A stretch of 64,000 nucleotides of DNA from Clostridiaceae bacterium BRH_c20a (lineage in GTDB: Bacteria > Bacillota > Peptococcia > Peptococcales > BICA1-8), in NCBI GenBank assembly GCA_000961765.1, contig LADT01000009.1:1-64000 (forward strand), given 5' to 3'. Shown here piece after piece: positions 45,876-55,701 of the stretch. The notes beneath the pieces were generated by a model. It was not told the origin of the DNA, searched no databases, and was given only the letters and a program-made list of their open reading frames with translations. Each line of letters opens with the position of its first letter. Positions within the stretch are counted from its first letter, which is position 1. The translations under genes were made by a program, and so were the position numbers.

Positions 45876-47090
45876 CTAATATCGATAAGGGCTAACTCTT
45901 CTTGATGATCCAAACATACTTGTTTTGTTTCTACGTTTTAAATACCGCCGGCTAAGCCGGAAGATAATCTGCAGAACAAATAAAGCGGCCAAGCCGTTAA
46001 CTATTGCTCTAGTCCAGTCAAAAGGCTTTTTTACTTCATCCTGGGACTTTACAGGAATTCGCTCTGTTTCTTCACCATTGATATAGATTATTAACTCTCC
46101 TAGAACCTTCTCTGCTTCAATTGGTAGAGATAAGTCGCTAAGCACTAATCTTTTTTCCACATTAGTTTCTTCATTACTATTAACGGCAATAGATGCTGAG
46201 CGAGCAGGCACCAGGTTGACCTCCTGGTCATTAGCTACCTTTAAGGTAGCTACCACTTCATTCCCCTTAGTAAGGCTTAGATTCTGGAAATTAGCAAAGC
46301 CATATTCTAAAAGTGCTTTAGCATCATCCCATATTCTAGCATCACTGCTCCCTAGAATAACGGATATAAGCTCCTGATTATCTCTTTTAGCTGAAGCTGC
46401 CAAGGTGTAGCGAGCTGCACTAGTATATCCCGGTTTGATTCCCGTGCTTTCATCCATTCGCCACAAAAACTTATTAATGTTAATTAGTCGGGTTTGCCAT
46501 TCTTCACCCACCCAGTCATAAGTTTTCCCTTGGGCCAACTCCCGAAATTTAGGGTTTTGCATAGCATACTTACTAATCAAGGCCAGGTCATAGGCTGTGG
46601 TCAAATGACCTTCAGCAGTCAAACCATGAGGATTAATGAAATTAGAATTATCAGCACCTATTTCCTTAGCTTTTTCATTCATCATTTGAGCAAATTTTTC
46701 CTGACTGCCACCAATATGTTCAGCAATAGCCAAAGCTGCATCATTAGCGGAATGAATCATGGCAGCATTCAGAAGCTTTTCTAGCTCAATTTTCTCTCCT
46801 TCCCGGAGGTACACTTTAGTTCCCTCAACTAACGGGACATTTTTGCTAATCGTTACCATATCTTGCAAGTTGCCCTTCTCCAGAGCTATAATTGTTGTCA
46901 TTATTTTAGTAGTACTGGCTGGATTAAGCTTTTGGTCAATTTCTTTACCGTATAAAACCTGTCCCGTTTTTCCGTCTATCAGTATGTACGCATTTCCCTC
47001 TATGTTAGGTGCTGCCCACAATTTCATACTTACTCCCACTGTTACAAATAATAATACTAAAAACATTACCAAGACTCTGCGCAAACTCAT
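45876..47090 (-). CDS. D-alanyl-D-alanine carboxypeptidase (DacF-like PBP)
   Basis: About 404 residues. Signal peptide/anchor (about 5-27), SxxK serine S60-T-T-K63, SxN at S115-A-N117, third motif K220-P-G in STGIKPGYTSAARYT, then a beta-rich domain and a C-terminal membrane helix near 370-388. It trims the D-Ala of muropeptides. The third box is normally KTG; CCG (Pro) is plainly present here. The start lies among GTG/ATG/TTG near 47084-47093; the ribosome site covers the first GTG. DacF relatives act in sporulation. Confidence 0.88.
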   Translation of the reverse strand: MSLRRVLVMFLVLLFVTVGVSMKLWAAPNIEGNAYILIDGKTGQVLYGKEIDQKLNPASTTKIMTTIIALEKGNLQDMVTISKNVPLVEGTKVYLREGEKIELEKLLNAAMIHSANDAALAIAEHIGGSQEKFAQMMNEKAKEIGADNSNFINPHGLTAEGHLTTAYDLALISKYAMQNPKFRELAQGKTYDWVGEEWQTRLININKFLWRMDESTGIKPGYTSAARYTLAASAKRDNQELISVILGSSDARIWDDAKALLEYGFANFQNLSLTKGNEVVATLKVANDQEVNLVPARSASIAVNSNEETNVEKRLVLSDLSLPIEAEKVLGELIIYINGEETERIPVKSQDEVKKPFDWTRAIVNGLAALFVLQIIFRLSRRYLKRRNKTSMFGSSRRVSPYRY

Positions 47091-47186
47091 CACCTCTCGA
47101 AGCTACTTTTAGTGCATAAAATATTATAGCATAAAGTATCCCTCTATTGATTAAGCAGATTCTGTAAATTGCCTAGAGGCTAGTGG

Positions 47187-47345
47187 CTAGTTAATTATAT
47201 TCGTGCCCAGTGACCAGTGCACAGTGCCCTGAAAGTCTTTTGGATTAAGAAATATATTCCTTAATCTAGCGTAGCGGAATCTTAATCTAACGAAACGAAT
47301 GTGGAGTGTAATCTTCTTTCTGTATAACTGTAGCACTGTAGACTC
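47187..47345. repeat. CAGTGCC heptads, CTGTAGCA octamers and a degenerate TTAATCTAGCG repeat
   Basis: Repeats of CAGTG(A/C)C near 47205-47232, CCTTAATCTAGCGTAGCGG near 47258-47300, and CTGTAGCACTGTAG near 47328. These words recur across the window. The 282-bp gap between comEC and dacF holds no gene. Confidence 0.7.
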
Positions 47346-47372
47346 GGAAAAGTTCCTGCATCAAAAACTATC

Positions 47373-49706
47373 TCAAATGGAACTTTTCCCAGAAAGCATT
47401 GTCTTTACCCAAATATCTTCACCATCAGTTTCAAAAATAAGCGCTCCCTGTTTATCGGTCCTATATACATTAATCCCAGCATCCTCTAGACCCTCTAAAA
47501 CCTCACTATGGGGGTGACCATACCTATTACCCCTGCCCACGGAAATAACAGCTGCCGCTGGATTTAATTCTTGGTAAAAATTTTCTACATATGAACCTCT
47601 GCTCCCATGATGGGGAATTTTTATTATCTCTATCACCCGATTTAAAGGTAATAATTTCAACAATACTTCTTTATCAACATCACCGGTAAATAGAAAATCC
47701 TGTTTTCCGTAAATACAATTAACGATTAATGAAGCGTTATTACTATCTAAGTTTTCCATTTTATTAATATCTGGTGCAATTACCTGAAATTTCACCTCCG
47801 GCTGGAGCTTTAAAGTTATACCTTGTTTCCCTTCTATTATCCGAGTCTCCTTTTTTTCTGCTAGATCCTTTAATTCCGCTAGTTCCTGACTTTGGTCAAC
47901 ATCAGGTGGAACCAACAGCGTTTCCACAGTAAACTCCTGCATAACCTTATAAAGCCCATTAATATGGTCAGCATCAGGATGGGAGAGAATAACTAAAGCC
48001 ACCTTATTAACACCTTTATACCGAAGATATTGGGTAACTGTCGTACTACCGGGTCCACCATCAATAATAACGTACTGGTTATAGGGGGTTTTTATTACGG
48101 CTCCATCACCCTGGCCTACATCGAGAAAAGCCACTTCCAGAGGCAAAGGTCTTGGTATAGTCCCAACCAGGAGTATAAATATCAGAATAAAAACTAAAGA
48201 CAGCTTTATTTTAAAAGGGATTTTTGGAATTTTTTCCTTGAATCTATCGACCTCTCGTAAACCAATTAAGAACAAATAATAACAACCAATAAATATTAAG
48301 GAGGGCCGAGCTAAGTAGACATGTCCTTCAGAAAAAACCCGGGTAAAATAGTCAATAAAGCCAGATAAGGTATAGGCTATTCCTCCAGCTAGAAAGATAA
48401 AAGGCTGAGCCAGTTTTACCCAGATAGATGCAAATAAAAGCGCACCAAATAATAGAGGAACCAGAATTGATACTATTGGTACAACGATCAGATTCATTAG
48501 AGGTGCTAAAAGGGAAAGGGTATTGAAGTGGTACAAGGTTATAGGTAATGCTGCCATTTGTGCTGCAACGGGCACTCCTATAACTAATGCTCCTTTATTC
48601 GGCAAAAAACTAAATAGCCTTCGGGCTAAGGGTAAAAAATAAAATAATCCCCAGGTAGTTATAAAGGATAGCTGAAAGCCAATAGTGAATATACTCAAAG
48701 GGTCAGATAAGATAATTAGCAAAGCAGCCGCAGCTAAAATCGTATAAAAATCTTTAAACTTAAGCCACTTGACCGAAAGTATTGCCAGCATCCCCATTAT
48801 TGAAGCCCTAACAACAGATGGAGTAAATCCAACCAGCAAACTGTAGCTTCCTAATAAGATGATTGCCCCGGTAACGGTAATAGTAGGTGAAAGCTTAAGA
48901 AATCTGGCTGTTCCTAGATAAAAGGCCAAAACTACCCCTACATGTAATCCACTAACTGCAAATACGTGGGCTATGCCCATCCTTTGGGCAGTAGAATAGA
49001 AATCTGCATCTATCGCTTTCTTATCCCCCAGAAGGAGTCCAATCAGCATACCCGCTTCCGCTTTAGGCAGATTATTATTAATTAAATTGTAGACTTCTTC
49101 CCGGGCTAATGCTGTATATCTCTGTAATCCCCTAGACTTTTCTAATACCTGTCCTACTTTAATGGCACTAAGTTTATAGCCTATTCCTTTTTGCCGCCAA
49201 TATTCCTGCTCGGAAAAACCGCCGGGATTAACTTGAGGTAGGGGTTTTTCTAGCTTACCCTGAACTTCTAATCGATCCCCCCACCGATAAATATTGGAGT
49301 CACCCCAGGCAGTTTTCACAACAACTTCAACGGCAGCTTTTAAAGGCGCTCCGTTGATACTTGTTATTTCCAAAACTACCTGGTTATCTCGAGGGGTAAT
49401 ATCGGCAACTTGGCCTGTAACCTTAATTATTTGATTATCCCAGTCCTCTAAACTATGTGAATCCTTCTCATTCCAGTCTATCCAGGCAAAACCAGTTACA
49501 AAGAGTAAGGCTATTAGCATAACTTTTACTAAGTATGGTTTATGTAGAAATAAAAACACGGACACTAGAAGTATGCTTAATAAAACCCATAGGGACCAAA
49601 TATAATTGATATGGGTAAAATGCCCAGCAATTATTCCAAATATCAAAAAAACAGAAGCCCAGACCAGATTTCTGTTTAAGTTTAAATTTTCTTTTAATAA
49701 GCTCAT
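47373..49706 (-). CDS. comEC: DNA internalisation protein ComEC/Rec2
   Basis: 777 residues. N-terminal membrane and OB-fold part, a central competence domain with about 10 helices (VFAVSGLHVGVVLAFYL) and a C-terminal metallo-beta-lactamase domain (SHPDADHINGL, HHGSRGS, DVGQGDG). It forms the membrane channel for single-stranded DNA in transformation. ATG start after AGGGAAG. comEA lies upstream but is separated by a plus-strand gene. Confidence 0.95.
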   Translation of the reverse strand: MSLLKENLNLNRNLVWASVFLIFGIIAGHFTHINYIWSLWVLLSILLVSVFLFLHKPYLVKVMLIALLFVTGFAWIDWNEKDSHSLEDWDNQIIKVTGQVADITPRDNQVVLEITSINGAPLKAAVEVVVKTAWGDSNIYRWGDRLEVQGKLEKPLPQVNPGGFSEQEYWRQKGIGYKLSAIKVGQVLEKSRGLQRYTALAREEVYNLINNNLPKAEAGMLIGLLLGDKKAIDADFYSTAQRMGIAHVFAVSGLHVGVVLAFYLGTARFLKLSPTITVTGAIILLGSYSLLVGFTPSVVRASIMGMLAILSVKWLKFKDFYTILAAAALLIILSDPLSIFTIGFQLSFITTWGLFYFLPLARRLFSFLPNKGALVIGVPVAAQMAALPITLYHFNTLSLLAPLMNLIVVPIVSILVPLLFGALLFASIWVKLAQPFIFLAGGIAYTLSGFIDYFTRVFSEGHVYLARPSLIFIGCYYLFLIGLREVDRFKEKIPKIPFKIKLSLVFILIFILLVGTIPRPLPLEVAFLDVGQGDGAVIKTPYNQYVIIDGGPGSTTVTQYLRYKGVNKVALVILSHPDADHINGLYKVMQEFTVETLLVPPDVDQSQELAELKDLAEKKETRIIEGKQGITLKLQPEVKFQVIAPDINKMENLDSNNASLIVNCIYGKQDFLFTGDVDKEVLLKLLPLNRVIEIIKIPHHGSRGSYVENFYQELNPAAAVISVGRGNRYGHPHSEVLEGLEDAGINVYRTDKQGALIFETDGEDIWVKTMLSGKSSI

Positions 49707-49835
49707 ACTTCCCTCACAACATCAAACCTCGATTTTTATTTAATAGGTGTTTTATTAGCAAAACTCCTGCCATTTTGGATATTAATTTGAGTTTTGAAAA
49801 TAATAAATATAATAGGCTAATTTTTAAAGAAAGGA

Positions 49836-50456
49836 TTGAAACTACTGGACTATTCTTGGATTTGGAAAGCAGTAATTATCGTATTTGTTGGAACTACTTT
49901 ACTAAGGTTCGCCGGCAGAAAATCAATTGCCCAAATGACCACATCGCAAACTGTAATCATGATTGCCATTGGAACACTACTGATTCAACCGATAAGCGGG
50001 AGAAATATTTGGGTTACCTTTCTAACAGCTGGTCTACTTGTAACAACTTTATTTGTATTGGAGTACACCCAATTAAAATTTAATTTTGCAGAAAAGTTGC
50101 TTACCGGCAAGTCTAAAGTTATTATAGAAAACGGAATTCTTAATGAAAAAAATCTAAGTAAACTTCGTTTAACAGTGGATCAACTGGAGATGCAGTTAAG
50201 ACAGCAAAGCGTTAATAGAATTGGTGATGTTAAATGGGCCACAATAGAGCCTAATGGTAGAATAGCCGTTTTATTAATGGAAAAGGCCCAACCCGCTACG
50301 AAAGGAGATATTCTAAATTTGATTACTCTAATAAATACGAAAATACCTATTATACCCAACAACTATCAACCTAGCCAAACTAAAGATATACAAGATTTAT
50401 TTTCAGAAATAGTTGAGAAGGATGGAACTACAACCATAACTGATAGATTACAATAA
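49836..50456 (+). CDS. DUF421 (YetF-like) membrane protein, short form
   Basis: 206 residues: three membrane helices then one DUF421 unit with SKVIIENGILNEKNLSK and a tail. Paralogue of the protein at 11464, with one unit fewer. It lies on the plus strand between comEA and comEC, which are normally adjacent, so it was probably inserted. TTG start; the ribosome site GAAAGGA is close to it, so the start is uncertain. Confidence 0.75.
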   Translation: MKLLDYSWIWKAVIIVFVGTTLLRFAGRKSIAQMTTSQTVIMIAIGTLLIQPISGRNIWVTFLTAGLLVTTLFVLEYTQLKFNFAEKLLTGKSKVIIENGILNEKNLSKLRLTVDQLEMQLRQQSVNRIGDVKWATIEPNGRIAVLLMEKAQPATKGDILNLITLINTKIPIIPNNYQPSQTKDIQDLFSEIVEKDGTTTITDRLQ

Positions 50457-50477
50457 AATAATAAACTTCGATTTGTT

Positions 50478-50527
50478 GGGGACACTCCTGTTTACATAAC
50501 TATCCATTATTCAACTGGTGTGTCACC
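50478..50527. repeat. GGGGACACTCC...GGTGTGTCACC inverted repeat
   Basis: GGGGACACTCC (50478-50488) and GGTGTGTCACC (50517-50527) are inverse with two mismatches. The same ends bound the longer element at 60031-60148. Confidence 0.5.
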
Positions 50528-50532
50528 TTTCC

Positions 50533-51171
50533 TTAAATGGTTAAATCGCTTTTGATTTTATCAAAAGTTGCCTGGCCTATTCCTTTGACATTCATTAATT
50601 CTTCCACAGATTTAAATCCGCCCTGGCTATTACGATAGTCAATTATAGCCTGGGCTTTAACTGGTCCTATTCCTGTAAGACTGTCTAACTGATCCAACGT
50701 AGCTCTGTTTAAGCTTATTTTTCCATTGCTGGTTGGTACCGGTAAAGAATTAGTTGGCGAATTATTATTGATAGCTGGTAGAGTTACAAGGTTTTCGCCT
50801 TTTTTAAAAACGGTTATCTTATCCTGGTCATTTAAAATTGCTGCCCGGTTAAGATAGGTATCCACATCTGCTTCTTCTGTAGGAAAAGCTAATTTAAGGG
50901 CCTCATCTAATCTTGCTCCCTCGTCCAACTCATAAATACCGGGTCTTTCTACCTCCCCGGCGATATGAATAAATATTTTCTTTTTTTCTTTTATCTCCGC
51001 TGATTCTAATTCTGGTTCTACCTCTTGTGTCTGCTCATCAATAACTATCTCTACGGGGGTTTTAATAAGTCTCCCTTGGGCATATTTTGCTCCACCCCAA
51101 AATGAGAAAGCGATCGTTAAAACTAGAAGTACTACTAAACCTTGTTTATTTAGCTTAATATCTTCGAACAT
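50533..51171 (-). CDS. comEA: Competence protein ComEA
   Basis: 212 residues. Short cytoplasmic start, one membrane helix (about 12-28), SLBB-like domain (IFIHIAGEVERPGIYELDEG) and two C-terminal helix-hairpin-helix motifs (LDSLTGIGPVKAQAIIDYR, LMNVKGIGQATFDKIK) that bind incoming double-stranded DNA. ATG at 51171 behind GAGGTGG. Head of the comEA-comEC pair, which is broken by the DUF421 gene. Confidence 0.93.
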   Translation of the reverse strand: MFEDIKLNKQGLVVLLVLTIAFSFWGGAKYAQGRLIKTPVEIVIDEQTQEVEPELESAEIKEKKKIFIHIAGEVERPGIYELDEGARLDEALKLAFPTEEADVDTYLNRAAILNDQDKITVFKKGENLVTLPAINNNSPTNSLPVPTSNGKISLNRATLDQLDSLTGIGPVKAQAIIDYRNSQGGFKSVEELMNVKGIGQATFDKIKSDLTI

Positions 51172-51253
51172 ATCTCCACCTCTATATCGCAAAAACCCTT
51201 TAGACAGAAAATACTATATTTTCTTAATAAATCCTGCTAAAATACAATATTTT

Positions 51254-52576
51254 CTAAAAAATATTAGGAGGAATACCTTTTTTGATATCATGCCGATAAA
51301 CCAGGTTTACAAAAAAATAAAACAAATGATTTAAAGGCTTTTTAAAGAAGTTTTTGTTAATCAGGGTTCTATTAATAATTGACCGCAGGCTAAAAACCTG
51401 ATTATATAGTTTCCAATAGGCCTCTGTCAGCTCTTCAGGTGTCATATTTCCCGGAATATGCACAGCCTCGGTGCCATTATAAGAATAAATATTTCTATTA
51501 TAGATTTTATTTTTTGCTTCTAATTTCTTAAACAAATCGGTTCCGGGAATGGGAGTTAGAATATAGAAGCGGGGTACAATAATTTTATTTTCATCAATGA
51601 AACGGGCAGTATCTAGGATACTTTCCACCGTGTCGGCATCTGTACCTACAACCATTTCTGTACTAACTTCGATACCTGCATCTCTAATCTTGGTAATTAA
51701 TTCAGGATATTCCGAAGTTTTTGCCCAGCCTTTATTTAATTCTGTAAGGCTTTCCTGTTTAATACTTTCAAGACCAAAGCTGAGGGCAATGCAGCCGCTG
51801 TCGGCAATAATTTTTAGCAGCCTATCATTTTTAGCTACATTTATAGAGCATTGACTCATCCACTGCATTTTGAGCTTTTTAATTTCCCGGCATAGCTCAT
51901 ACATATATGCTTCATCTGAAGCTATGTTATCATCTAGTAAAAGTATTTTTTTAAATCCTAAAGATTTTATATGCTGTATATCCCTTATTACCTCTGGTAT
52001 ACTTCTGCGGATATATCTCCCTCGATACAGGCAATATACCGAGCAAAAGGAACAAATATTTGGGCAGCCTCTACCAGCCTGAACCGGTAGAAAATCACCA
52101 ATATTTTTCTTTTGTAACAAATCATACCTAGGTAGAGGCATTTTTTCCAGAGAAATAAGTTCCTGACGGTAATATGGCTTTAAAGTACCCTTTTCAATAT
52201 CCTTGAGTACTTCCCCCCACACCCCTTCAGCATCTCCGATAACAACACTATCGCAGTATTTTTTTGCCTCTTCTGGCATCAGGCTCACCATATACCCACC
52301 TAAAATTACAGTTTTCCCTCGTTTTCTAAACTCCTTAGCAATATCTAGAGTACGAATAACAGCATGGCCCATGCTACTAATACCAATGACATCAGCATCG
52401 GTTTCAAATGGGATATCCTCAATAGTCTCTAAAATCAGCTCAATCTCCCATTCCTTTGGTGTAAATGCAGCCAAAAGAGGAAGAGATAACCCAACGAAAT
52501 ACAGTTTTTCTCTTTTAATTAATTCCCCATTTTTAACATAGGGAGTAGGCTGAATCAGTAATAGTTTCTTTTTCAT
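51254..52576 (-). CDS. B12-binding-domain radical SAM protein (1 of 4)
   Basis: 440 residues. An N-terminal Rossmann-like cobalamin-binding-type domain (about 1-140, ends with ILGGYMVSL) followed by a radical SAM domain with C171-x3-C175-x2-C178 in RGCPNICSFC. No DxHxxG cobalamin motif is visible. It is the most divergent of the four copies, lacking the EPLxLEYLAA start. Two bp from the next gene; ATG with GAAGGGA. Reaction unknown: methylation, cyclisation or another B12/SAM chemistry. Confidence 0.8.
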   Translation of the reverse strand: MKKKLLLIQPTPYVKNGELIKREKLYFVGLSLPLLAAFTPKEWEIELILETIEDIPFETDADVIGISSMGHAVIRTLDIAKEFRKRGKTVILGGYMVSLMPEEAKKYCDSVVIGDAEGVWGEVLKDIEKGTLKPYYRQELISLEKMPLPRYDLLQKKNIGDFLPVQAGRGCPNICSFCSVYCLYRGRYIRRSIPEVIRDIQHIKSLGFKKILLLDDNIASDEAYMYELCREIKKLKMQWMSQCSINVAKNDRLLKIIADSGCIALSFGLESIKQESLTELNKGWAKTSEYPELITKIRDAGIEVSTEMVVGTDADTVESILDTARFIDENKIIVPRFYILTPIPGTDLFKKLEAKNKIYNRNIYSYNGTEAVHIPGNMTPEELTEAYWKLYNQVFSLRSIINRTLINKNFFKKPLNHLFYFFVNLVYRHDIKKGIPPNIF

Positions 52577-52578
52577 AA

Positions 52579-53943
52579 CTATCCCTTCACCATTAATTTG
52601 ATATAAATCAATAAAAACTTCAGTGAACCCTTTATCAATCTTAAAACAGTGCCTAGACCAAATTGTTGAATCACATAAGACGGGTTATTTAACAGCAAAT
52701 TGACATAAAGATTAGTTTTCAGAACTTCAAAATAGTAATGTCGTAGGCTAAGCTTACTGGGTTTGATGCTGACAACAGAAAAACTCCACTGGTCATAGTC
52801 ATCCGGAGCAAATAAAATCCGTTCTTTATATTTATTATATAGTAAAGTACCGGGTAAAGCTGTCAACGGAGTTAAGGTAGATATTTCCGGGGCCAGCTCT
52901 TTTACATATTTTCTAAACTGCAAAAAGTCTTTAGTATTCCAATCGGGATTGAGAATAAAGGAAGCCCAACAAGCAATGCCCAGTTCTTTAAGAATTTCCG
53001 CAGCTAAGATATTTTCTTTTATAGTTGCCTTTTTGTTATAACCTGCTAGTTCTTCCGCTTTAAAGGATTCATAGCCTACCAGACAAGCCCGCAGGCCATT
53101 TTTACTTAGCCTATTTAAAGTCTCCCGGTGGTGAATAATACTCTCTACACTAGCGTAGCAGATAAAGTTTTTCTGGATATTGTCTGATTCCAATAAATGG
53201 CAAAAATTTTCTAATCTCTCTTGGCTGTAAAGGAAATTGTTATCGATTATCATGATACTTGGTTCAGCTATTCTTTGGATCTGAGCTATAATATTTTCCA
53301 TAGGCTCATCCTGCTCTTGTCCCCCTTCTATCTTCCAGCGCAGACAGAAACTGCAATGGGAGCTGCATCCCCGGGAGGTCTGGAGTAATGCACAGGGCTG
53401 ATAGCCAAAATAGGTATAGTGGCTGCGGTATTTTTCAGTAGCTTCCCGGTCAGGGGTAATATACTCATTAATTCCCGATACATCAGTACTTTGAAAGCTG
53501 TTTTCTCTACTATGGACTCCATCAATCAAAGGAACCTTTTCTCCATTTTCCAGATAGTAAAACAGCTTCCTGATATTATCTTGGGTTGTATATTTTACTA
53601 TATGATCAATTTCTCCACAGAAAAAATTCTCCGGGGCCAGAAAAGCTTGGGTACCCCCTGCTAAAATAATAACTCTCTCATCAATTTCCTTAGTCTTAAG
53701 GGCGAGTTCCTTGACACCCCGAACATCGACACATAGGGAAGTAAAGCCCACTATCTGTGGCTTAAAGCCTATCAGCTCTTGGCTAAAATCTTCCTTCCCA
53801 ACCATTAGGTCCAGTATTTTTACTTCATGCTTGTCCCGCAATATAGCAGCAATACATTCTAAACCCAAAGGCTCAGAAAACATAAATTCCCCTAGAGTTA
53901 TGGACTTTTTTCTTCTTTTTGGTCTTACTAAGAGAATACGCAT
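52579..53943 (-). CDS. B12-binding-domain radical SAM protein (2 of 4)
   Basis: 454 residues. N-terminal EPLGLECIAA segment (residues 24-33) and ILDLMVGKEDFSQ typical of the BchE/HpnR type, then C193-x3-C197-x2-C200 in RGCSSHCSFC. Its C-terminal third, including KPSKLSLRHYYFEVLK, aligns with copies 3 and 4, so these are tandem duplicates. GGAGC before the ATG. It is separated from copy 3 by about 420 bp of repeats. Confidence 0.82.
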   Translation of the reverse strand: MRILLVRPKRRKKSITLGEFMFSEPLGLECIAAILRDKHEVKILDLMVGKEDFSQELIGFKPQIVGFTSLCVDVRGVKELALKTKEIDERVIILAGGTQAFLAPENFFCGEIDHIVKYTTQDNIRKLFYYLENGEKVPLIDGVHSRENSFQSTDVSGINEYITPDREATEKYRSHYTYFGYQPCALLQTSRGCSSHCSFCLRWKIEGGQEQDEPMENIIAQIQRIAEPSIMIIDNNFLYSQERLENFCHLLESDNIQKNFICYASVESIIHHRETLNRLSKNGLRACLVGYESFKAEELAGYNKKATIKENILAAEILKELGIACWASFILNPDWNTKDFLQFRKYVKELAPEISTLTPLTALPGTLLYNKYKERILFAPDDYDQWSFSVVSIKPSKLSLRHYYFEVLKTNLYVNLLLNNPSYVIQQFGLGTVLRLIKGSLKFLLIYIKLMVKG

Positions 53944-53987
53944 GGAAAGCTCCTCGCTTTGACTTTTTGGCCAGTTTTTTGGGTCTC

Positions 53988-54330
53988 GTGCTCAGTGGCT
54001 ATTTTTTTAGACAGTCTCTGGGGTTTGGTGCCCGGTGACCAGTGTTCAGTGCCCACAAGGACAATAGCTAATGGGTTGAGATGTTGCGTCTGACAATTTG
54101 CCGGGAAGTCAAATTTAAAGGTCTGCATACTACCGGGTAACATATTGCGTCTGACACAAGCATTGAAGGATATTTTACAAGTCAGTAGTGGCAATTACGA
54201 TACACGACAACACGTGTCACAAGAAATACTTAATCTAGCGAAGCGAAATCTTAATCTAACGTAACGAAGTGGAGTGTAATCTTTTTCTGTAGCACTGTAG
54301 CACTGTAGCACTGTCATACGGTATATACCT
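53988..54330. repeat. Mosaic of repeats incl. GCGTCTGACA array (copy D)
   Basis: 417-bp gap inside the radical SAM cluster. Heptad CAGTG words at about 53990-54050; GCGTCTGACA words at 54086, 54118 (as GGTCTGCA) and 54147 (32 and 29 bp apart); a degenerate TTAATCTAGCGAAGCGAAATC repeat at 54229; CTGTAGCA octamers at 54287-54310. No gene. Confidence 0.75.
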
Positions 54331-54360
54331 TCAGCCGTCACACCTACATCCAGTATAGCC

Positions 54361-55701
54361 TCAAATTGAAAGTATCTTCTTAATATATTGCCAGATAATT
54401 CGACTAACCCCCAGTGAGAGTTTAACATTGGCTAGAAGGCCGTACTTCATATTCTTCTTTAGACTCCTTGGCTTTAGAGTTAGCTTAAAATAAATCTTTA
54501 AGATATTATAATAATAACTTCTTATGGATAATTTGCTGGGCTTAACGACCAAATTGGCCAAATCCCACTGTTCATATTTCTCTCTAGGTATTATTAATTG
54601 CTCCTTATACCGATCATAGAGAGGGGTCCCTGGTAGGGGAGTGAAGGGCTGGAGGTTAATAAACTGCAAATCCCATTTTTTTAGCCACTTATATAAATAA
54701 TCAAAATCCTCTGTATCCCAATCTATTCCTAAAATAAAGGTTCCGTAGCAGTCAACATTATATTTCGCCAAGACCTCTATGGCTTTTTCGTTTACAGCTT
54801 TACTGCTTTTTTTATTATATAGCTCTAATTCTTCCTCTTTAGCTGTTTCTAGTCCTACTATCACTGCCCGTAAGCCCATAATAGCAAATCTCTCTATTGT
54901 TTTTTCATTTTGGGCAATAAAGTCAGCCCGCCCGTAGATTAGGAATCTTTTTTTTATTCCTTCCTGCTCTAATAAATCACAAAATTTTTCCACCCGTTTT
55001 TTTGAGTAGAGAAAATTATCATCAACAATATAAATTTCTGGCTCTTTAATCCTTTTTATTTCCTCAATAACATCGGCAACATCTCGCTCATAATACTTAT
55101 CCCCAGTAACCTGCCGACAAAAGCAAAAGCTGCAGGTATAGGGGCAGCCATATGATGTCTTCACTAATGCACAGGGGTTATGAAAAACATAATAGTAGCT
55201 AGCGCGATACCGTTGTGTTATCTTGCGATTAGGATGAATATTTGGTACATTTTCAGCTTTTTCACCGTAGAAAAGAGTATCTTGCTGTTCTTTATATACA
55301 CCCTGCTCAATATCATCCACCAGCTCTGAAAAAACCTCTATCCCATTACCTGTAACAATAAAATCTATATTTTTACCAAAAAAGTCCTCGGCAACAACCT
55401 CAGCATGGACACCGCCTACAATTATTTTAATCCCTGGATTTATTTTCTTGATGACCCCAGCATACTCTTTAATAATATTTACATGGGAGATATATGCGGT
55501 TAATGCAACTACCTCCGGCTGATAATCTTTTATAAAATAAGCTAAAGACCTTTTTTCTAAGATCATATCCACTAGCACAACCTGATGCTTCCCTTTTACT
55601 GCAGCCGCTAAATACTCAAGCTCTAAAGGCTCGCAAATCATAATACTCTGTAAACCGATAGTATCCTTATGGGGTTTGGGTCTAACTAATAAAATCCTCA
55701 T
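54361..55701 (-). CDS. B12-binding-domain radical SAM protein (3 of 4)
   Basis: 446 residues. EPLELEYLAAA at 24-34, IIVGGVHAE at 93-101, C186-x3-C190-x2-C193 in YGCPYTCSFC. The KTSYGC and NPCALV elements are shared with copies 2 and 4. C-terminus KPSKLSIRSYYYNILK. Overlaps the methyltransferase stop by 4 bp (ATGA), so they are coupled. Confidence 0.83.
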   Translation of the reverse strand: MRILLVRPKPHKDTIGLQSIMICEPLELEYLAAAVKGKHQVVLVDMILEKRSLAYFIKDYQPEVVALTAYISHVNIIKEYAGVIKKINPGIKIIVGGVHAEVVAEDFFGKNIDFIVTGNGIEVFSELVDDIEQGVYKEQQDTLFYGEKAENVPNIHPNRKITQRYRASYYYVFHNPCALVKTSYGCPYTCSFCFCRQVTGDKYYERDVADVIEEIKRIKEPEIYIVDDNFLYSKKRVEKFCDLLEQEGIKKRFLIYGRADFIAQNEKTIERFAIMGLRAVIVGLETAKEEELELYNKKSSKAVNEKAIEVLAKYNVDCYGTFILGIDWDTEDFDYLYKWLKKWDLQFINLQPFTPLPGTPLYDRYKEQLIIPREKYEQWDLANLVVKPSKLSIRSYYYNILKIYFKLTLKPRSLKKNMKYGLLANVKLSLGVSRIIWQYIKKILSI

